Positions 8,747 through 16,357 of a stretch of 36,130 bases of DNA are shown piece after piece. How positions within the stretch are numbered: the first letter of the stretch is position 1; every line of letters starts with the position of its first letter. Below the pieces are notes generated by a model, which saw nothing but the letters and a program-made list of their open reading frames with translations, was not told the origin of the DNA and did not search any database. This stretch comes from CAZPNX01 sp964518765 (GTDB lineage Bacteria; Edwardsbacteria; AC1; EtOH8). The translations under genes were made by a program, and so were the position numbers. The stretch covers positions 1-36,130 of the forward strand of contig CAZFJC010000025.1 in NCBI GenBank assembly GCA_964518765.1, given 5' to 3'.

Positions 8747-8755
8747 CTTATACCA
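8747..8755 (-). promoter_or_regulatory. Candidate cas operon promoter (extended -10)
   Basis: On the minus strand the sequence TGGTATAAG is an extended -10 (TGn plus TATAAG) ending seven bases before the cas3 ATG. No good -35 is found at 16-18 bp. A perfect TTGACA lies further upstream at 8885-8880 but with only a poor -10 partner (CAATAT at 18 bp), so it is an alternative. The rest of 8756-8977 is AT-rich intergenic DNA with no gene seen. Confidence 0.4.
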
Positions 8756-8977
8756 TAAAGGAATGACAAAAAACCAGGCGCATCTATATTTGCCTGCGGT
8801 CTAATGCTTTATGTTTCGATGATAAACACCTGTCGAATAGATATTATCCGCAAATATATTGCCATAAATTTGCCGTTTTTGTCAACATGAAAAATAGCCG
8901 ACAGCCCTGTCTTGATTCACGATTGCTCCGCATCTTTTAACTGTACCCTCCGGTTCTGCTTTTCACGTTCATTGCCC

Positions 8978-9006
8978 TTGCCAAAAAAATCGGTTTATGG
9001 TATATT
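8978..9006 (+). promoter_or_regulatory. Sigma70-type promoter for the phoH-recO run
   Basis: TTGCCA at 8978-8983 and TATATT at 9001-9006 with a 17-bp spacer; each hexamer matches consensus at five of six positions. The predicted transcript starts near 9013, giving a leader of about 35 nt before phoH. Confidence 0.65.
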
Positions 9007-9047
9007 ATGAAATGATCTCTGCCTGATACTCAAACCCAGAAACATTG

Positions 9048-10019
9048 ATGAACAACAAAACCGAGGAATCCACCGAACGCATCTCCCTGGCCGGCATTGA
9101 CCCGGTCAGCCTGCTGGGCGTCCAGGACGCCAACCTCAAGCTCATACAGAATTCCTTCCGGGCCAAGGTCTTCGCCCGCGGGGACGAGATCGTGGTCCGG
9201 GGCCAGCCCGAGGAGCTGGCGGCCGTCACCAGCCTGATACTGAAACTGAGGGAGAGGGCCGAGTCCGGGCAGGCCCTCTCGGAGCGCGATATCGGCTATG
9301 CTATCTCCGAGTTGCAGAACGGCCCGCGCCCCCAGCCCTCTGTCGAGAGGGGCGGCCGGCCGCTGGCCTTGAGCCGCCTGGTGCGGCCCAAGTCGCCGGG
9401 GCAGGCCGAGTACCTCCAGGCCATCCGGGACCACGACCTGGTGATCGCCATCGGCCCGGCTGGCACCGGCAAGACTTACCTGGCGGTGGCCGCGGCCGTG
9501 GCCTCGCTCAACGAGAAGCAGGTGGAGCGGGTCATCCTCTGCCGCCCGGCGGTCGAGGCCGGGGAGTCGCTGGGCTTCCTGCCCGGGGACTTCCGCGACA
9601 AGATCGATCCCTATATGCGGCCCCTCTACGACGCCCTCTACGACATGATGTCGCCGGAGAAGGTCCACCGCTACCTGGCCAACGATATCATCGAGGTGGT
9701 GCCCCTGGCCTATATGCGCGGCCGCACCCTGAACAACGCCTTCGTCATTCTGGACGAGGCTCAGAACGCCACCGGCATGCAGATGAAGATGTTCCTCACC
9801 AGGCTGGGCTTCGGCTCCAAGGCGGTGGTCACCGGGGACATCACCCAGATCGACCTGGCCAAGAACGTGGGCTCCGGCCTGATTGAGGTGCAGCGGGTGC
9901 TGCGCCAGGTGCCCGGCATCAGGTTCATCGAACTCTCCGAGGGCGATGTGGTCAGGCACAACCTGGTGCAACGGATCATCAACGCCTACCAGTCACAAGA
10001 GGACGGGGGCGTCGGTTGA
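9048..10019 (+). CDS. phoH: PhoH-family ATPase (PhoH-like, YbeZ type)
   Basis: A 323-residue PhoH-like P-loop ATPase of normal length, a predicted cytoplasmic RNA helicase-like factor linked to ribosome and RNA maturation. The N-terminal part (about 20-110) is a KH-like domain with the FRAKVFARGDEIVVRGQ segment. The ATPase follows, with Walker A GPAGTGKT at about 136-143 and Walker B VILDEAQNATGMQM near 232-245, the family signature, then TGDITQIDL. I chose ATG at 9048 over the adjacent in-frame TTG. No clear Shine-Dalgarno is visible. It heads a run with pgpH, ybeY, a CNNM protein and recO. Co-location of phoH and ybeY is common in bacteria and supports a joint RNA-processing role. Confidence 0.93.
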   Translation: MNNKTEESTERISLAGIDPVSLLGVQDANLKLIQNSFRAKVFARGDEIVVRGQPEELAAVTSLILKLRERAESGQALSERDIGYAISELQNGPRPQPSVERGGRPLALSRLVRPKSPGQAEYLQAIRDHDLVIAIGPAGTGKTYLAVAAAVASLNEKQVERVILCRPAVEAGESLGFLPGDFRDKIDPYMRPLYDALYDMMSPEKVHRYLANDIIEVVPLAYMRGRTLNNAFVILDEAQNATGMQMKMFLTRLGFGSKAVVTGDITQIDLAKNVGSGLIEVQRVLRQVPGIRFIELSEGDVVRHNLVQRIINAYQSQEDGGVG

Positions 10020-10104
10020 TAGAAATCGCTGACCTCGCGGAAACACTGATAGGGGCGGCCACGGAGCATTTGAAAAGATACCGTGCCCTAAACGGAAGGG
10101 CTAG

Positions 10105-12342
10105 ATGGACATCTTACTGAAGAAGGCGCCCGAAAGGCTGCGGGCCCTGGGCAAGTGGCTGTGGCCGCTGGACCCGGATTCCCGCCGGTCCCAGCTCTAC
10201 TGGGCCAAGCGCCTGCTGATAGCCGCCGTCCTGCTCCTGGCGCTGGCCAACATTTTCCCCCCCCTGCGCTACGACGACATCGACCTCAGGCCGGGCACCT
10301 TGGCCACCCGGGACATAATCGCTCCCTTCGATTTCCCGGTCCTGCTCCCCCCGGACTCGCTGCAGGCCCTTCAGGACAGCGCCGCCTCCAAGGTACTGGC
10401 CATCGGCTACCGAGATGCGGCCCTGGAGAAGAGGATGCGTGAGGACCTGGACCGGTTCCTAGTGCGGCTGGCCGAGCTGCGTGAGTCCGAGGAATTCCTC
10501 TCGGTCAAGAGAGGCGCCATGCTCTCCTGGGGCTTGGGCCTGTCGGAGAGGACCGCCTCATACCTGCTGACCGCCGGCAGCATCTACCCCTTCCAGTCAG
10601 CGCTGAAGGCTGTCAGCGAGCAGCTTATCCAGGCCGGCATCCTTCCCCTGGACGAGCGGGAATCCGCCCTTCTGGGCGACGAGATGCTTATCCACCAGCA
10701 GGACCAGATGGTGCGCCGTAAGGTCCCCTCGCTGGTGCCCCGGGTCTCCCTCCGCCTGGCCGCCCGCATCAAGGCCCAGAGCCTGGCGCCCAATTCCGAG
10801 GATCTGGCCGAGGCCGTCTCCGAGGTGGCCTCCGCCATCCTGGTCAGCAACATCTACGTCGACCTGGCCGAGGTGGAGGCCGCCCGCCTCAAGGCCCGCT
10901 CCTCGGTCTCCGCCTCGAGCCAGACGGTGCACAAGGGCGATCGCATCGTCTCCGCCTACCAGCTGGTGGATCCGGAGGTGCACCGCAAGCTCTACTCCCT
11001 CAGGGCCAGGCTCCAGGAGATGGAGCTGGCGTCGCGCGGCGGGCGCTGGTGGCGTTATCTGCTGACCGTGCTCTCCAGGCTTTTAGCGTTAGGCTTTTTC
11101 ATCGGGATATTGGTCTTCTACCTGAGGCATTTCAGGCCGGAGATCTTCTCCAGCTTGGCGTCCCTGGCCCTGCTGGCCGTAATCATACTTCTGACCATGC
11201 TGGGCAGCTGGCTGGTGCTCTCGTACCCCGAGCTCTCCCCCTATCTGGTCCCGGCCGCGGTGGGGCCCCTTCTGGCCACCCTATTGTTCGACATCACCCT
11301 GGGGGCGGTGATGGCGGTGACCGTCGGCCTGCTCCTGGGGGTGGCCACCTCCCTCAGCTTCCCGGTGACGGTGGTGGCCCTGGCCTCGGGCTCGGTGGCC
11401 GCCCTGGTGGCCAAGGGCATCCGGAGCCGGATGCAGTTCATCGCCACCAGCTTCGCCGCCATCGCCCTCACCAACATCCTGGCCATCGCCGCCGTGGAAT
11501 ACCTGCGGCTCTCCCCCTTTGCCCAGATCAAGCAGGCGGTGGTTATGGGGCCGGTGGGCGCCCTGTTTTCGGTGATCCTGTCCCTGGTACTGCTGCCGCT
11601 GCTGGAGGGGTTGTTCCGGACCACCACCGATTTCTCCCTGCTGGAGCTGGCCGACCCCGACCAGCACCTGCTGAAAAGGCTGTCCATCGAGGCTCCGGGC
11701 ACCTTCCAGCACAGCATGCTGGTGGGCAACCTGGCCGAGGCCGCCGCCAAGGCCATCGGGGCCAACAGCCTCCAGGCGCGGATCATGGGCTACTACCACG
11801 ACATCGGCAAGCTGGCCAAGCCCGAGTACTTCATCGAGAACCAGTCGGGCGACCAGAACCGCCACGACAGCCTGGCCCCCAAGATGAGCTGCCTGATCCT
11901 CTTCTCCCACGTCAAGGAGGGTCTGGCCCTGGCCAGGGCCCACCGCCTTCCCCAGCCGCTGCAGGATGCCATCGCCCAGCACCACGGGACGGCCCTCTGC
12001 CGTTTCTTCTACCAAAAGGCCATCCGGCAGGCCCAGGGAACGGTGCCCCCGCAGGCCGACTTCCGCTATCCCGGCCCCAAGCCCCGCTCCCGGGAGACCG
12101 GGATCCTGATGCTGGCCGACGCGGTCGAGGCCACCGTCCGCTCCCTGCGCGACCGCACCCCGGCCCGCATCCGGCGGGCGGTCAAGGCCACCATCATCGA
12201 CCGGGCCAACGACCTGGAGCTTGACGAGACCAATCTCACCCTGCACGACCTCAACCTGGCGGGCGAGGCTTTCGTCCCGGTCCTGCTGGCCGTCTTCCAC
12301 CCCAGGATCGACTATCCCTCCGGAGAGAAGGTCTCCTTATAG
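10105..12342 (+). CDS. pgpH: PgpH-type 7TM HD-domain phosphohydrolase (c-di-AMP phosphodiesterase family)
   Basis: A 745-residue membrane protein. Order: a first membrane segment at about 30-50 (LLIAAVLLLALANIFP), a large extracytoplasmic domain at about 55-310 (7TMR-HDED type, with the LRPGTLATRDIIAPFDF motif), a block of about seven hydrophobic segments at about 320-510, then a cytoplasmic HD domain. The HD motifs are visible as HSMLVGNLAEAAAKAIG, the YYHDIGKLAKPEYF core, and later HHGT. Characterised members (PgpH) hydrolyse c-di-AMP; I infer the same activity from the architecture. GGAAGGG lies six bases upstream of the ATG. No diadenylate cyclase gene is in the window. Confidence 0.92.
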   Translation: MDILLKKAPERLRALGKWLWPLDPDSRRSQLYWAKRLLIAAVLLLALANIFPPLRYDDIDLRPGTLATRDIIAPFDFPVLLPPDSLQALQDSAASKVLAIGYRDAALEKRMREDLDRFLVRLAELRESEEFLSVKRGAMLSWGLGLSERTASYLLTAGSIYPFQSALKAVSEQLIQAGILPLDERESALLGDEMLIHQQDQMVRRKVPSLVPRVSLRLAARIKAQSLAPNSEDLAEAVSEVASAILVSNIYVDLAEVEAARLKARSSVSASSQTVHKGDRIVSAYQLVDPEVHRKLYSLRARLQEMELASRGGRWWRYLLTVLSRLLALGFFIGILVFYLRHFRPEIFSSLASLALLAVIILLTMLGSWLVLSYPELSPYLVPAAVGPLLATLLFDITLGAVMAVTVGLLLGVATSLSFPVTVVALASGSVAALVAKGIRSRMQFIATSFAAIALTNILAIAAVEYLRLSPFAQIKQAVVMGPVGALFSVILSLVLLPLLEGLFRTTTDFSLLELADPDQHLLKRLSIEAPGTFQHSMLVGNLAEAAAKAIGANSLQARIMGYYHDIGKLAKPEYFIENQSGDQNRHDSLAPKMSCLILFSHVKEGLALARAHRLPQPLQDAIAQHHGTALCRFFYQKAIRQAQGTVPPQADFRYPGPKPRSRETGILMLADAVEATVRSLRDRTPARIRRAVKATIIDRANDLELDETNLTLHDLNLAGEAFVPVLLAVFHPRIDYPSGEKVSL

Positions 12343-12373
12343 ACAGGCTGCCCGATCTTTATTCAAATTATGA

Positions 12374-12436
12374 GAATGCCGGGAATCGATGGAAGCCCCG
12401 CCGAGGTGGAGCCTGCTATCGGCTGGACAGGCATTC
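12374..12436 (+). other. Nested inverted repeat upstream of ybeY
   Basis: Three collinear stems fit in the pgpH-ybeY gap: GAATGCC (12374-12380) with GGCATTC (12430-12436); CGAT (12387-12390) with ATCG (12118+300, i.e. 12418-12421); and GCCCCGC (12395-12401) with a GTGGAGC-type partner (12106+300, i.e. 12406-12412), with one mismatch. No U-run follows, so it is not a standard terminator. It may be a structured leader or processing site; function unknown. Confidence 0.4.
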
Positions 12437-12468
12437 CTCCATTCAAGGCCTCCTTATAGAAAAAACAA

Positions 12469-12924
12469 ATGCGAATCTTTGTCGAACGATTGGTGCCCGA
12501 CCCCATATTGCCCGAACCCCGCTGTTTGGGCATCATCTCTCGGGTTCTCAGGGAAGAGGGTTTCTCGGGGTACGATCTCACCCTGGTTTTGGCCGACAGC
12601 CGCCTGCTGCGCCGCCTCAACCGCCGCTTCCGTGGTATCGACCGGCCCACCGACGTCATCTCCTTCGCCCTGCTCGAGGGCGTTTCGTCTCCCGCCCCCT
12701 GCCGGGAGCTGGGCGACGTCTACATCTCGGTGCCCCGGGCCCGGCGCCAGGCCCGCCAGTACCGGGTGTCCCCGCAGGAGGAGCTGGCCCGCCTGATGAT
12801 ACACGGCGTCCTCCACCTTTTAGGCTACGACCATATCAAGCCGGCCCAGGCCAGGGCCATGCGGCGGCGGGAGGAAAGGCACCTGGGCGCCTGCCGCCAT
12901 CTTTTCGGCATAAAAGGCAGCTGA
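12469..12924 (+). CDS. ybeY: YbeY endoribonuclease (16S rRNA maturation)
   Basis: A 151-residue YbeY. Known role: single-strand-specific, metal-dependent RNase in 16S rRNA 3' end maturation and ribosome quality control. The zinc signature H-x3-H-x5-H is seen in MIHGVLHLLGYDH (about residues 108-120), and the conserved RPTDVISFALLE segment is near 48-60. The start has no clear Shine-Dalgarno, only an A-rich stretch, but the N-terminus MRIFVER fits the family. It follows pgpH by 126 nt and precedes the CNNM gene by 12 nt. Full length. Confidence 0.95.
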   Translation: MRIFVERLVPDPILPEPRCLGIISRVLREEGFSGYDLTLVLADSRLLRRLNRRFRGIDRPTDVISFALLEGVSSPAPCRELGDVYISVPRARRQARQYRVSPQEELARLMIHGVLHLLGYDHIKPAQARAMRRREERHLGACRHLFGIKGS

Positions 12925-12936
12925 AAGGAAACCTCC

Positions 12937-14322
12937 ATGGATAGCACCTGGTGGGCTGAGATAATCTTTATCGCTATCCTCATACTTCTCAATGGCTTTT
13001 TCGCCGCCACCGAGATCGCCATCATCTCCGTCCGCCGCTCCCGCCTGAAGGAGCTGGCCCACAACGGCAACCGCCATGCCCGCATAATCCTGAAACTGCT
13101 GGAGGACCCCAGCCAGCTTTTCGCCTCCATCCAGATCGGCGTCACCTTCGTCGGCTTCCTGGCCTCGGCCGTGGCCGCCGTCAGCACCTACCGCGTCCTG
13201 GCCGGCTGGCTCAACCGTATCCCCGTCGCATTCGTCCGCGAGAACAGCCTGGCCATCTCCATTACCCTGGTCACGGTCATCATCTCCCTTTTCACCCTGG
13301 TCCTGGGAGAGCTCACCCCCAAGAACATCGCCCTAAGATATGCCGAGCCCCTCTCACTGGGGGTGGCCCGTTTCATGCAGATCCTGTCGACGGCCGCCAA
13401 GCCTCTGATCTGGGGACTGGCCAAATCCAGCGACCTGCTGCTGGCGGTGCTGGGCATCCGCAAGGTCGCCCATTCCGAACACGTCACCGAGGACGAGATC
13501 CGCTCCCTGCTGCGAGCCGGACACGAGCAGGGCCTGCTGGACCGTTCCGAGACCGACATGATACACGGCATCTTCGAGCTGGGCGACAAGACGGTGCGCG
13601 AGGTGATGGTGCCCCGGGTGGATATGGTGGCGGTGGAGGAAGCCCTGGCCCTGCCCAAGGTGGCTCGTCTGATGGAGAGGGCCGGCCACTCCCGGGTCCC
13701 GGTCTACCGGGAAACCATCGACAACATCATCGGCATCGCCTATGCCACCGATGTCAATCGAGCCCTGCGTCGCGGCGCCAAGAAGACGGCCGTGGGCGAG
13801 CTGGTCAGGGAGGCGCATTTCGTTCCGGAGTCGAAGAAGCTCGATGGCCTGTTGAAGGAATTCAAGGCATGGAAGACCCACCTGGCGGTGGTGGTCGACG
13901 AGTACGGGGGCACCGCCGGCATGGTCACCCTGGAGGACGTGCTGGAGGAGATCGTGGGCGACATCCGCGACGAGTTCGACACCGAGGAGCCGCTCTACCG
14001 CCGGCTGGACGACCGCGCCTACCGCATAGACTGCCGCATAAACATCGACGAGATCAACGAGGCCCTGGGCACCTCCTTCCCCACCGACGGCTATGAGACC
14101 TTCGGCGGCTTCATCTACGACCTGGCCGGCAAGGTGCCGGCCTCGGGCGACAGGCTGCGTTGGCCGGAAGCCGATCCTCAATGGGAGTTCACGGTAGAGT
14201 CGGTCCGAAAACGCCGGATAATGACGGTCCGGGCCAGGCGCCTTCCCCGGTCGACGCCCCGGGATCAAAAAAGCCAGCTCCCTAATGAGCTGGATCCGAG
14301 CCGCGAGCTGCCGCCCGCCTGA
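12937..14322 (+). CDS. CNNM/CorC-like transporter with CBS pair (hemolysin-family)
   Basis: A 461-residue protein of the CNNM/CorB-TlyC family, linked to Mg2+ or Co2+ efflux and resistance. Domains in order: DUF21/CNNM membrane domain (about 1-190) with hydrophobic segments at about 8-28, 60-85 and 100-128, where LTPKNIALRYAEPLS is a family hallmark; a CBS pair (about 210-335) with VMVPRVDMVAVE and HLAVVVDEYGGTAGMVTLEDVLEEIVGDI; and a C-terminal CorC_HlyC domain (about 345-435) with TFGGFIYDLAGKVP. AAGGAAA lies 8 nt upstream. The position after ybeY is a classical arrangement. A short Lys/Pro-rich tail after residue 435 is coded by DNA that also forms a hairpin. Confidence 0.92.
   Translation: MDSTWWAEIIFIAILILLNGFFAATEIAIISVRRSRLKELAHNGNRHARIILKLLEDPSQLFASIQIGVTFVGFLASAVAAVSTYRVLAGWLNRIPVAFVRENSLAISITLVTVIISLFTLVLGELTPKNIALRYAEPLSLGVARFMQILSTAAKPLIWGLAKSSDLLLAVLGIRKVAHSEHVTEDEIRSLLRAGHEQGLLDRSETDMIHGIFELGDKTVREVMVPRVDMVAVEEALALPKVARLMERAGHSRVPVYRETIDNIIGIAYATDVNRALRRGAKKTAVGELVREAHFVPESKKLDGLLKEFKAWKTHLAVVVDEYGGTAGMVTLEDVLEEIVGDIRDEFDTEEPLYRRLDDRAYRIDCRINIDEINEALGTSFPTDGYETFGGFIYDLAGKVPASGDRLRWPEADPQWEFTVESVRKRRIMTVRARRLPRSTPRDQKSQLPNELDPSRELPPA
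14267..14293 (-). terminator. Antisense intrinsic-terminator-like hairpin in the 3' end of the CNNM gene
   Basis: On the minus strand CCAGCTC-(6 nt)-GAGCTGG is followed by G, C and a run of six T. On the plus strand the same A-run precedes the stem, so it would not terminate the coding transcript. It lies inside the last codons of the gene. Confidence 0.45.
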
Positions 14323-14354
14323 AACATGCTGCCGTCTCCTGGTTACCATCCCCG

Positions 14355-15089
14355 ATGATCGAACGCACCGAGGCTGCGGTCCTCAGGTCCCAGAACTGGG
14401 CCGAGACCAGCCGCATCGTCCATGTCTTCTCCCGGGAGCACGGGCTGCTGAAGCTGGTGGCCAAGGGCGCCCGTCGGCCCAAGAGCCGGTTCGGAGCCTC
14501 CTTCGAGACGGGCAACGTCGTCCAGGCCGTCTTCTACCGCAGCCGCTCATCCGACCTGCATACCGTCTCCGAGGCCTCCATCGCCTGGCGGCCGTCCGGC
14601 CGTCAGCAAGGGCCGGAGCGGGCCCGGATGTTGGCTGCCGGGTTGGAGATTCCGCTAAAGGCGGCCGCCCCGGAGACCCCCATCATGGCGCTCTACGGGA
14701 ACCTCCGCCGTTTCCTCCATAATATTGACACCGCCCCCGAGAAGGACCATCCCGGCCTACTATTGGACTTCTCCCTTCACTCCCTGAAAAATCTGGGCTA
14801 CCATCCGGTGTTAGACCGTTGCCTTTCGTGCCGCCGGCAGCTTAAGGGGCGAGCCGCCGGCTTCTCCTTGGGCGGCGGAGGCCTGGTGTGCCATGGCTGC
14901 GGATCAAGGTTTCGCGACCTGGCGGCAGCCAGCAGCGGACAGGTCAGATGGCTGTCCGGCTGGCCCGGGGATGAGCCGTGCCCCCTGCACCGGGCCGAGG
15001 CCATCCGGCTGATCGAAATCCTTCTGTCGTTTCTCAATCACCAGCTGTCTGACCGGGCCAAACTGAAGTGTTTCCGGCTTATCTCATAA
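14355..15089 (+). CDS. recO: DNA repair protein RecO
   Basis: A 244-residue RecO, which binds SSB and ssDNA and, with RecR, loads RecA on gapped DNA. The N-terminal OB fold shows the family pattern: EAAVLRSQNWAETSRIVHVFSREHGLLKLVAKGARRPKS at about residues 5-43 (AlaLys/Gly-Ala-Arg-Arg loop). Four cysteines in the C-terminal half (CLSC near 153-156, CHGC near 180-183) fit the zinc site of many RecO proteins. There is no clear Shine-Dalgarno before ATG. It is the last gene of the phoH run, ending at a strong terminator. Confidence 0.92.
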   Translation: MIERTEAAVLRSQNWAETSRIVHVFSREHGLLKLVAKGARRPKSRFGASFETGNVVQAVFYRSRSSDLHTVSEASIAWRPSGRQQGPERARMLAAGLEIPLKAAAPETPIMALYGNLRRFLHNIDTAPEKDHPGLLLDFSLHSLKNLGYHPVLDRCLSCRRQLKGRAAGFSLGGGGLVCHGCGSRFRDLAAASSGQVRWLSGWPGDEPCPLHRAEAIRLIEILLSFLNHQLSDRAKLKCFRLIS

Positions 15090-15124
15090 AGAGGCGCCCC
15101 GCTTAATAAGCGGGGCGCCTCTTT
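15088..15124. terminator. Strong bidirectional terminator between recO and the DUF2279-like gene
   Basis: A perfect 17-bp stem (15088-15104 with 15108-15124) and a 3-nt loop, starting AAAGAGGCG and ending CGCCTCTTT. The A/T ends give U-tracts in both directions, serving recO on plus and the convergent gene (stop at 15140) on minus. Confidence 0.93.
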
Positions 15125-15139
15125 CATTCGGGTATCGAC

Positions 15140-15964
15140 TCACTCGAACCAGTAGGTGTAGTCCACCGAGGTGGCGAAGTATCGGCCGAAGATGTTAAGG
15201 ACCCTGGTCCAGCTGTCCGGATTCCTGTTGGCCAGATATCTCGTCAGATCGAAACCCACCGTGGCCCCGTACAAGTTCTCCTCAAGCCCACGTCCCTTTT
15301 GGTCGCTTTTAAGCGATACGGCCCCGCCGAAATAAAGATAGCCCCTGGGCCGGACGATGACCTCGGTTTTGAGCATGGCGTAATCGTCCATATGGCTGAA
15401 GGCTTGGTCCGCCCTGTCCCGGGGAAAGTGGGCCAGCCGGTCGAACAGCTCCCCGGCCCTCCCCCACTGTCGGATCCCCACCCTGACCTCCAGGGGAATA
15501 CGATCCGGCCATCGATGCTTGGCGTACCACAGCATTATCCCGGCGGCGCCGGCCGCCTCGTCCAGCACCGAGAGCTTCCAGAAGCCGTCGCGGTTGGAGG
15601 CGTCGAACAGCTCGATCGAGGTCAAAACCAGGAATGACAGGCCCATGGCCGGCCACGGGGATCTTTGCCCCCAACCCCTGCTCAGCGTCCAGTGATGGAA
15701 GTCCGTCAGATTCTCCCCGTTCCAAAGGTGCCAAAGCTTGTCCTCGACATAGGGCTCATCCTCACCGATGTTCGCCAAGGGATTTTTGCCCACTCCGCTA
15801 TTCCACCAGTAATGCGAGGCGTAGGCCGCCCCGGCTATATAGCCAGCACCCAGCACCGCCCTGGCCGCCCAGGCTGGGGCGCCGTTCTCCTGTAACCGCT
15901 CCCAGGAGAAAGCCGGTTCCCCCGCCGCTAGAAAGGCCGCCAATGCCAAAAGCTTTTTGGCCAT
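15140..15964 (-). CDS. DUF2279-like exported protein
   Basis: A 274-residue protein. The N-terminus (MAKKLLALAAFLAAGEPAFS) looks like a signal peptide with possible cleavage near residue 20. Further hydrophobic segments lie at about 32-50 and 107-120. Conserved-looking residues are in the EDEPYVEDKLWHLWNGENLTDFHHW segment and FDASNRDGFWKLSVLDEAAGAAG, resembling the YfiM/DUF2279 group of predicted periplasmic proteins. The C-terminal half reads like alternating strands ending YTYWFE, so an envelope location is likely. It is convergent with recO and divergent from the B12 riboswitch. A TTGACA/TATAGT promoter puts +1 on the A of its ATG. Biochemical function is unknown. Confidence 0.7.
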   Translation of the reverse strand: MAKKLLALAAFLAAGEPAFSWERLQENGAPAWAARAVLGAGYIAGAAYASHYWWNSGVGKNPLANIGEDEPYVEDKLWHLWNGENLTDFHHWTLSRGWGQRSPWPAMGLSFLVLTSIELFDASNRDGFWKLSVLDEAAGAAGIMLWYAKHRWPDRIPLEVRVGIRQWGRAGELFDRLAHFPRDRADQAFSHMDDYAMLKTEVIVRPRGYLYFGGAVSLKSDQKGRGLEENLYGATVGFDLTRYLANRNPDSWTRVLNIFGRYFATSVDYTYWFE

Positions 15965-15970
15965 GCATCA

Positions 15971-15999
15971 ACTATACCTCCGAATCCCCCGCCTGTCAA
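15971..15999 (-). promoter_or_regulatory. Promoter of the DUF2279-like gene, leaderless geometry
   Basis: On the minus strand: TTGACA (15999-15994), 17-bp spacer, TATAGT (15976-15971), six bases, then ATG at 15964. Expected +1 coincides with the start codon. A GGAGG sits inside the spacer, 12 nt from the ATG, and would not be transcribed from this promoter. Confidence 0.7.
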
Positions 16000-16038
16000 T
16001 ATAGGTGCTATTCGTATAGTAACCGGCGGGGCCGGGTA

Positions 16039-16068
16039 TTGACTTTACCGGCCGTTATGTAATATAAT
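16039..16068 (+). promoter_or_regulatory. Promoter of the btu operon
   Basis: TTGACT at 16039-16044 and a perfect TATAAT at 16063-16068, spacer 18 bp. Predicted start near 16075, just before the cobalamin riboswitch. Confidence 0.8.
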
Positions 16069-16079
16069 GAAAATATCTT

Positions 16080-16253
16080 GGGTGCCTCCGCCTCCGGGTG
16101 GAGGATAATCGGGAATTCCGTTGAAAGCGGAAGCTGCCCCGCAACTGTAAGCCCTCTCCGTCTCCCTTGTCGGAAGACGGAGTTTGCCACAGTCCACTGT
16201 CCGCCGCCGGCGGACGGGAAGGAGGCAGGAAGGGCGAGCCAGGAGACCGGCCC
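16080..16253 (+). ncRNA. Cobalamin (B12) riboswitch
   Basis: Shows the ordered conserved blocks of the class: GGTGCC at 16081, a TTGAAAGCGGAAGCTGCC region, the B12 box core GCCCCGCAACTGTAAG near 16134-16150, GCCAC and CCACTG near 16185-16200, and GGGCGAGCCAGGAGACC at about 16232-16247. It lies between a strong promoter and a terminator hairpin upstream of B12 uptake genes. Known behaviour: adenosylcobalamin binding lowers expression of the downstream genes. Confidence 0.96.
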
Positions 16254-16305
16254 ATAGATATGGCGTGATCCACCTTCGCGGGAAGGGCGGGTTGGGAGCT
16301 TTGTC

Positions 16306-16339
16306 AGCCCTGTCCTTTTACCGGGACAGGGCTTTTATC
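16306..16339 (+). terminator. Riboswitch expression platform: intrinsic terminator
   Basis: A 10-bp stem AGCCCTGTCC/GGACAGGGCT (16306-16315 with 16324-16333), 8-nt loop, followed by TTTATCATT. It lies 19 bases before the btuF ATG, so it should set operon readthrough according to the riboswitch state. Confidence 0.85.
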
Positions 16340-16357
16340 ATTAGGATAGTACAACAA

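Noticed and set aside
11049..12224. Long plus-strand frame of 391 codons inside pgpH
   Set aside because: Gly/Pro/Arg-rich shadow frame of a GC-rich gene; the pgpH frame carries all domain motifs.
16184..16357. Upstream in-frame start for btuF
   Set aside because: It lies inside the cobalamin riboswitch and terminator, and the ATG at 16358 gives a proper lipoprotein signal.
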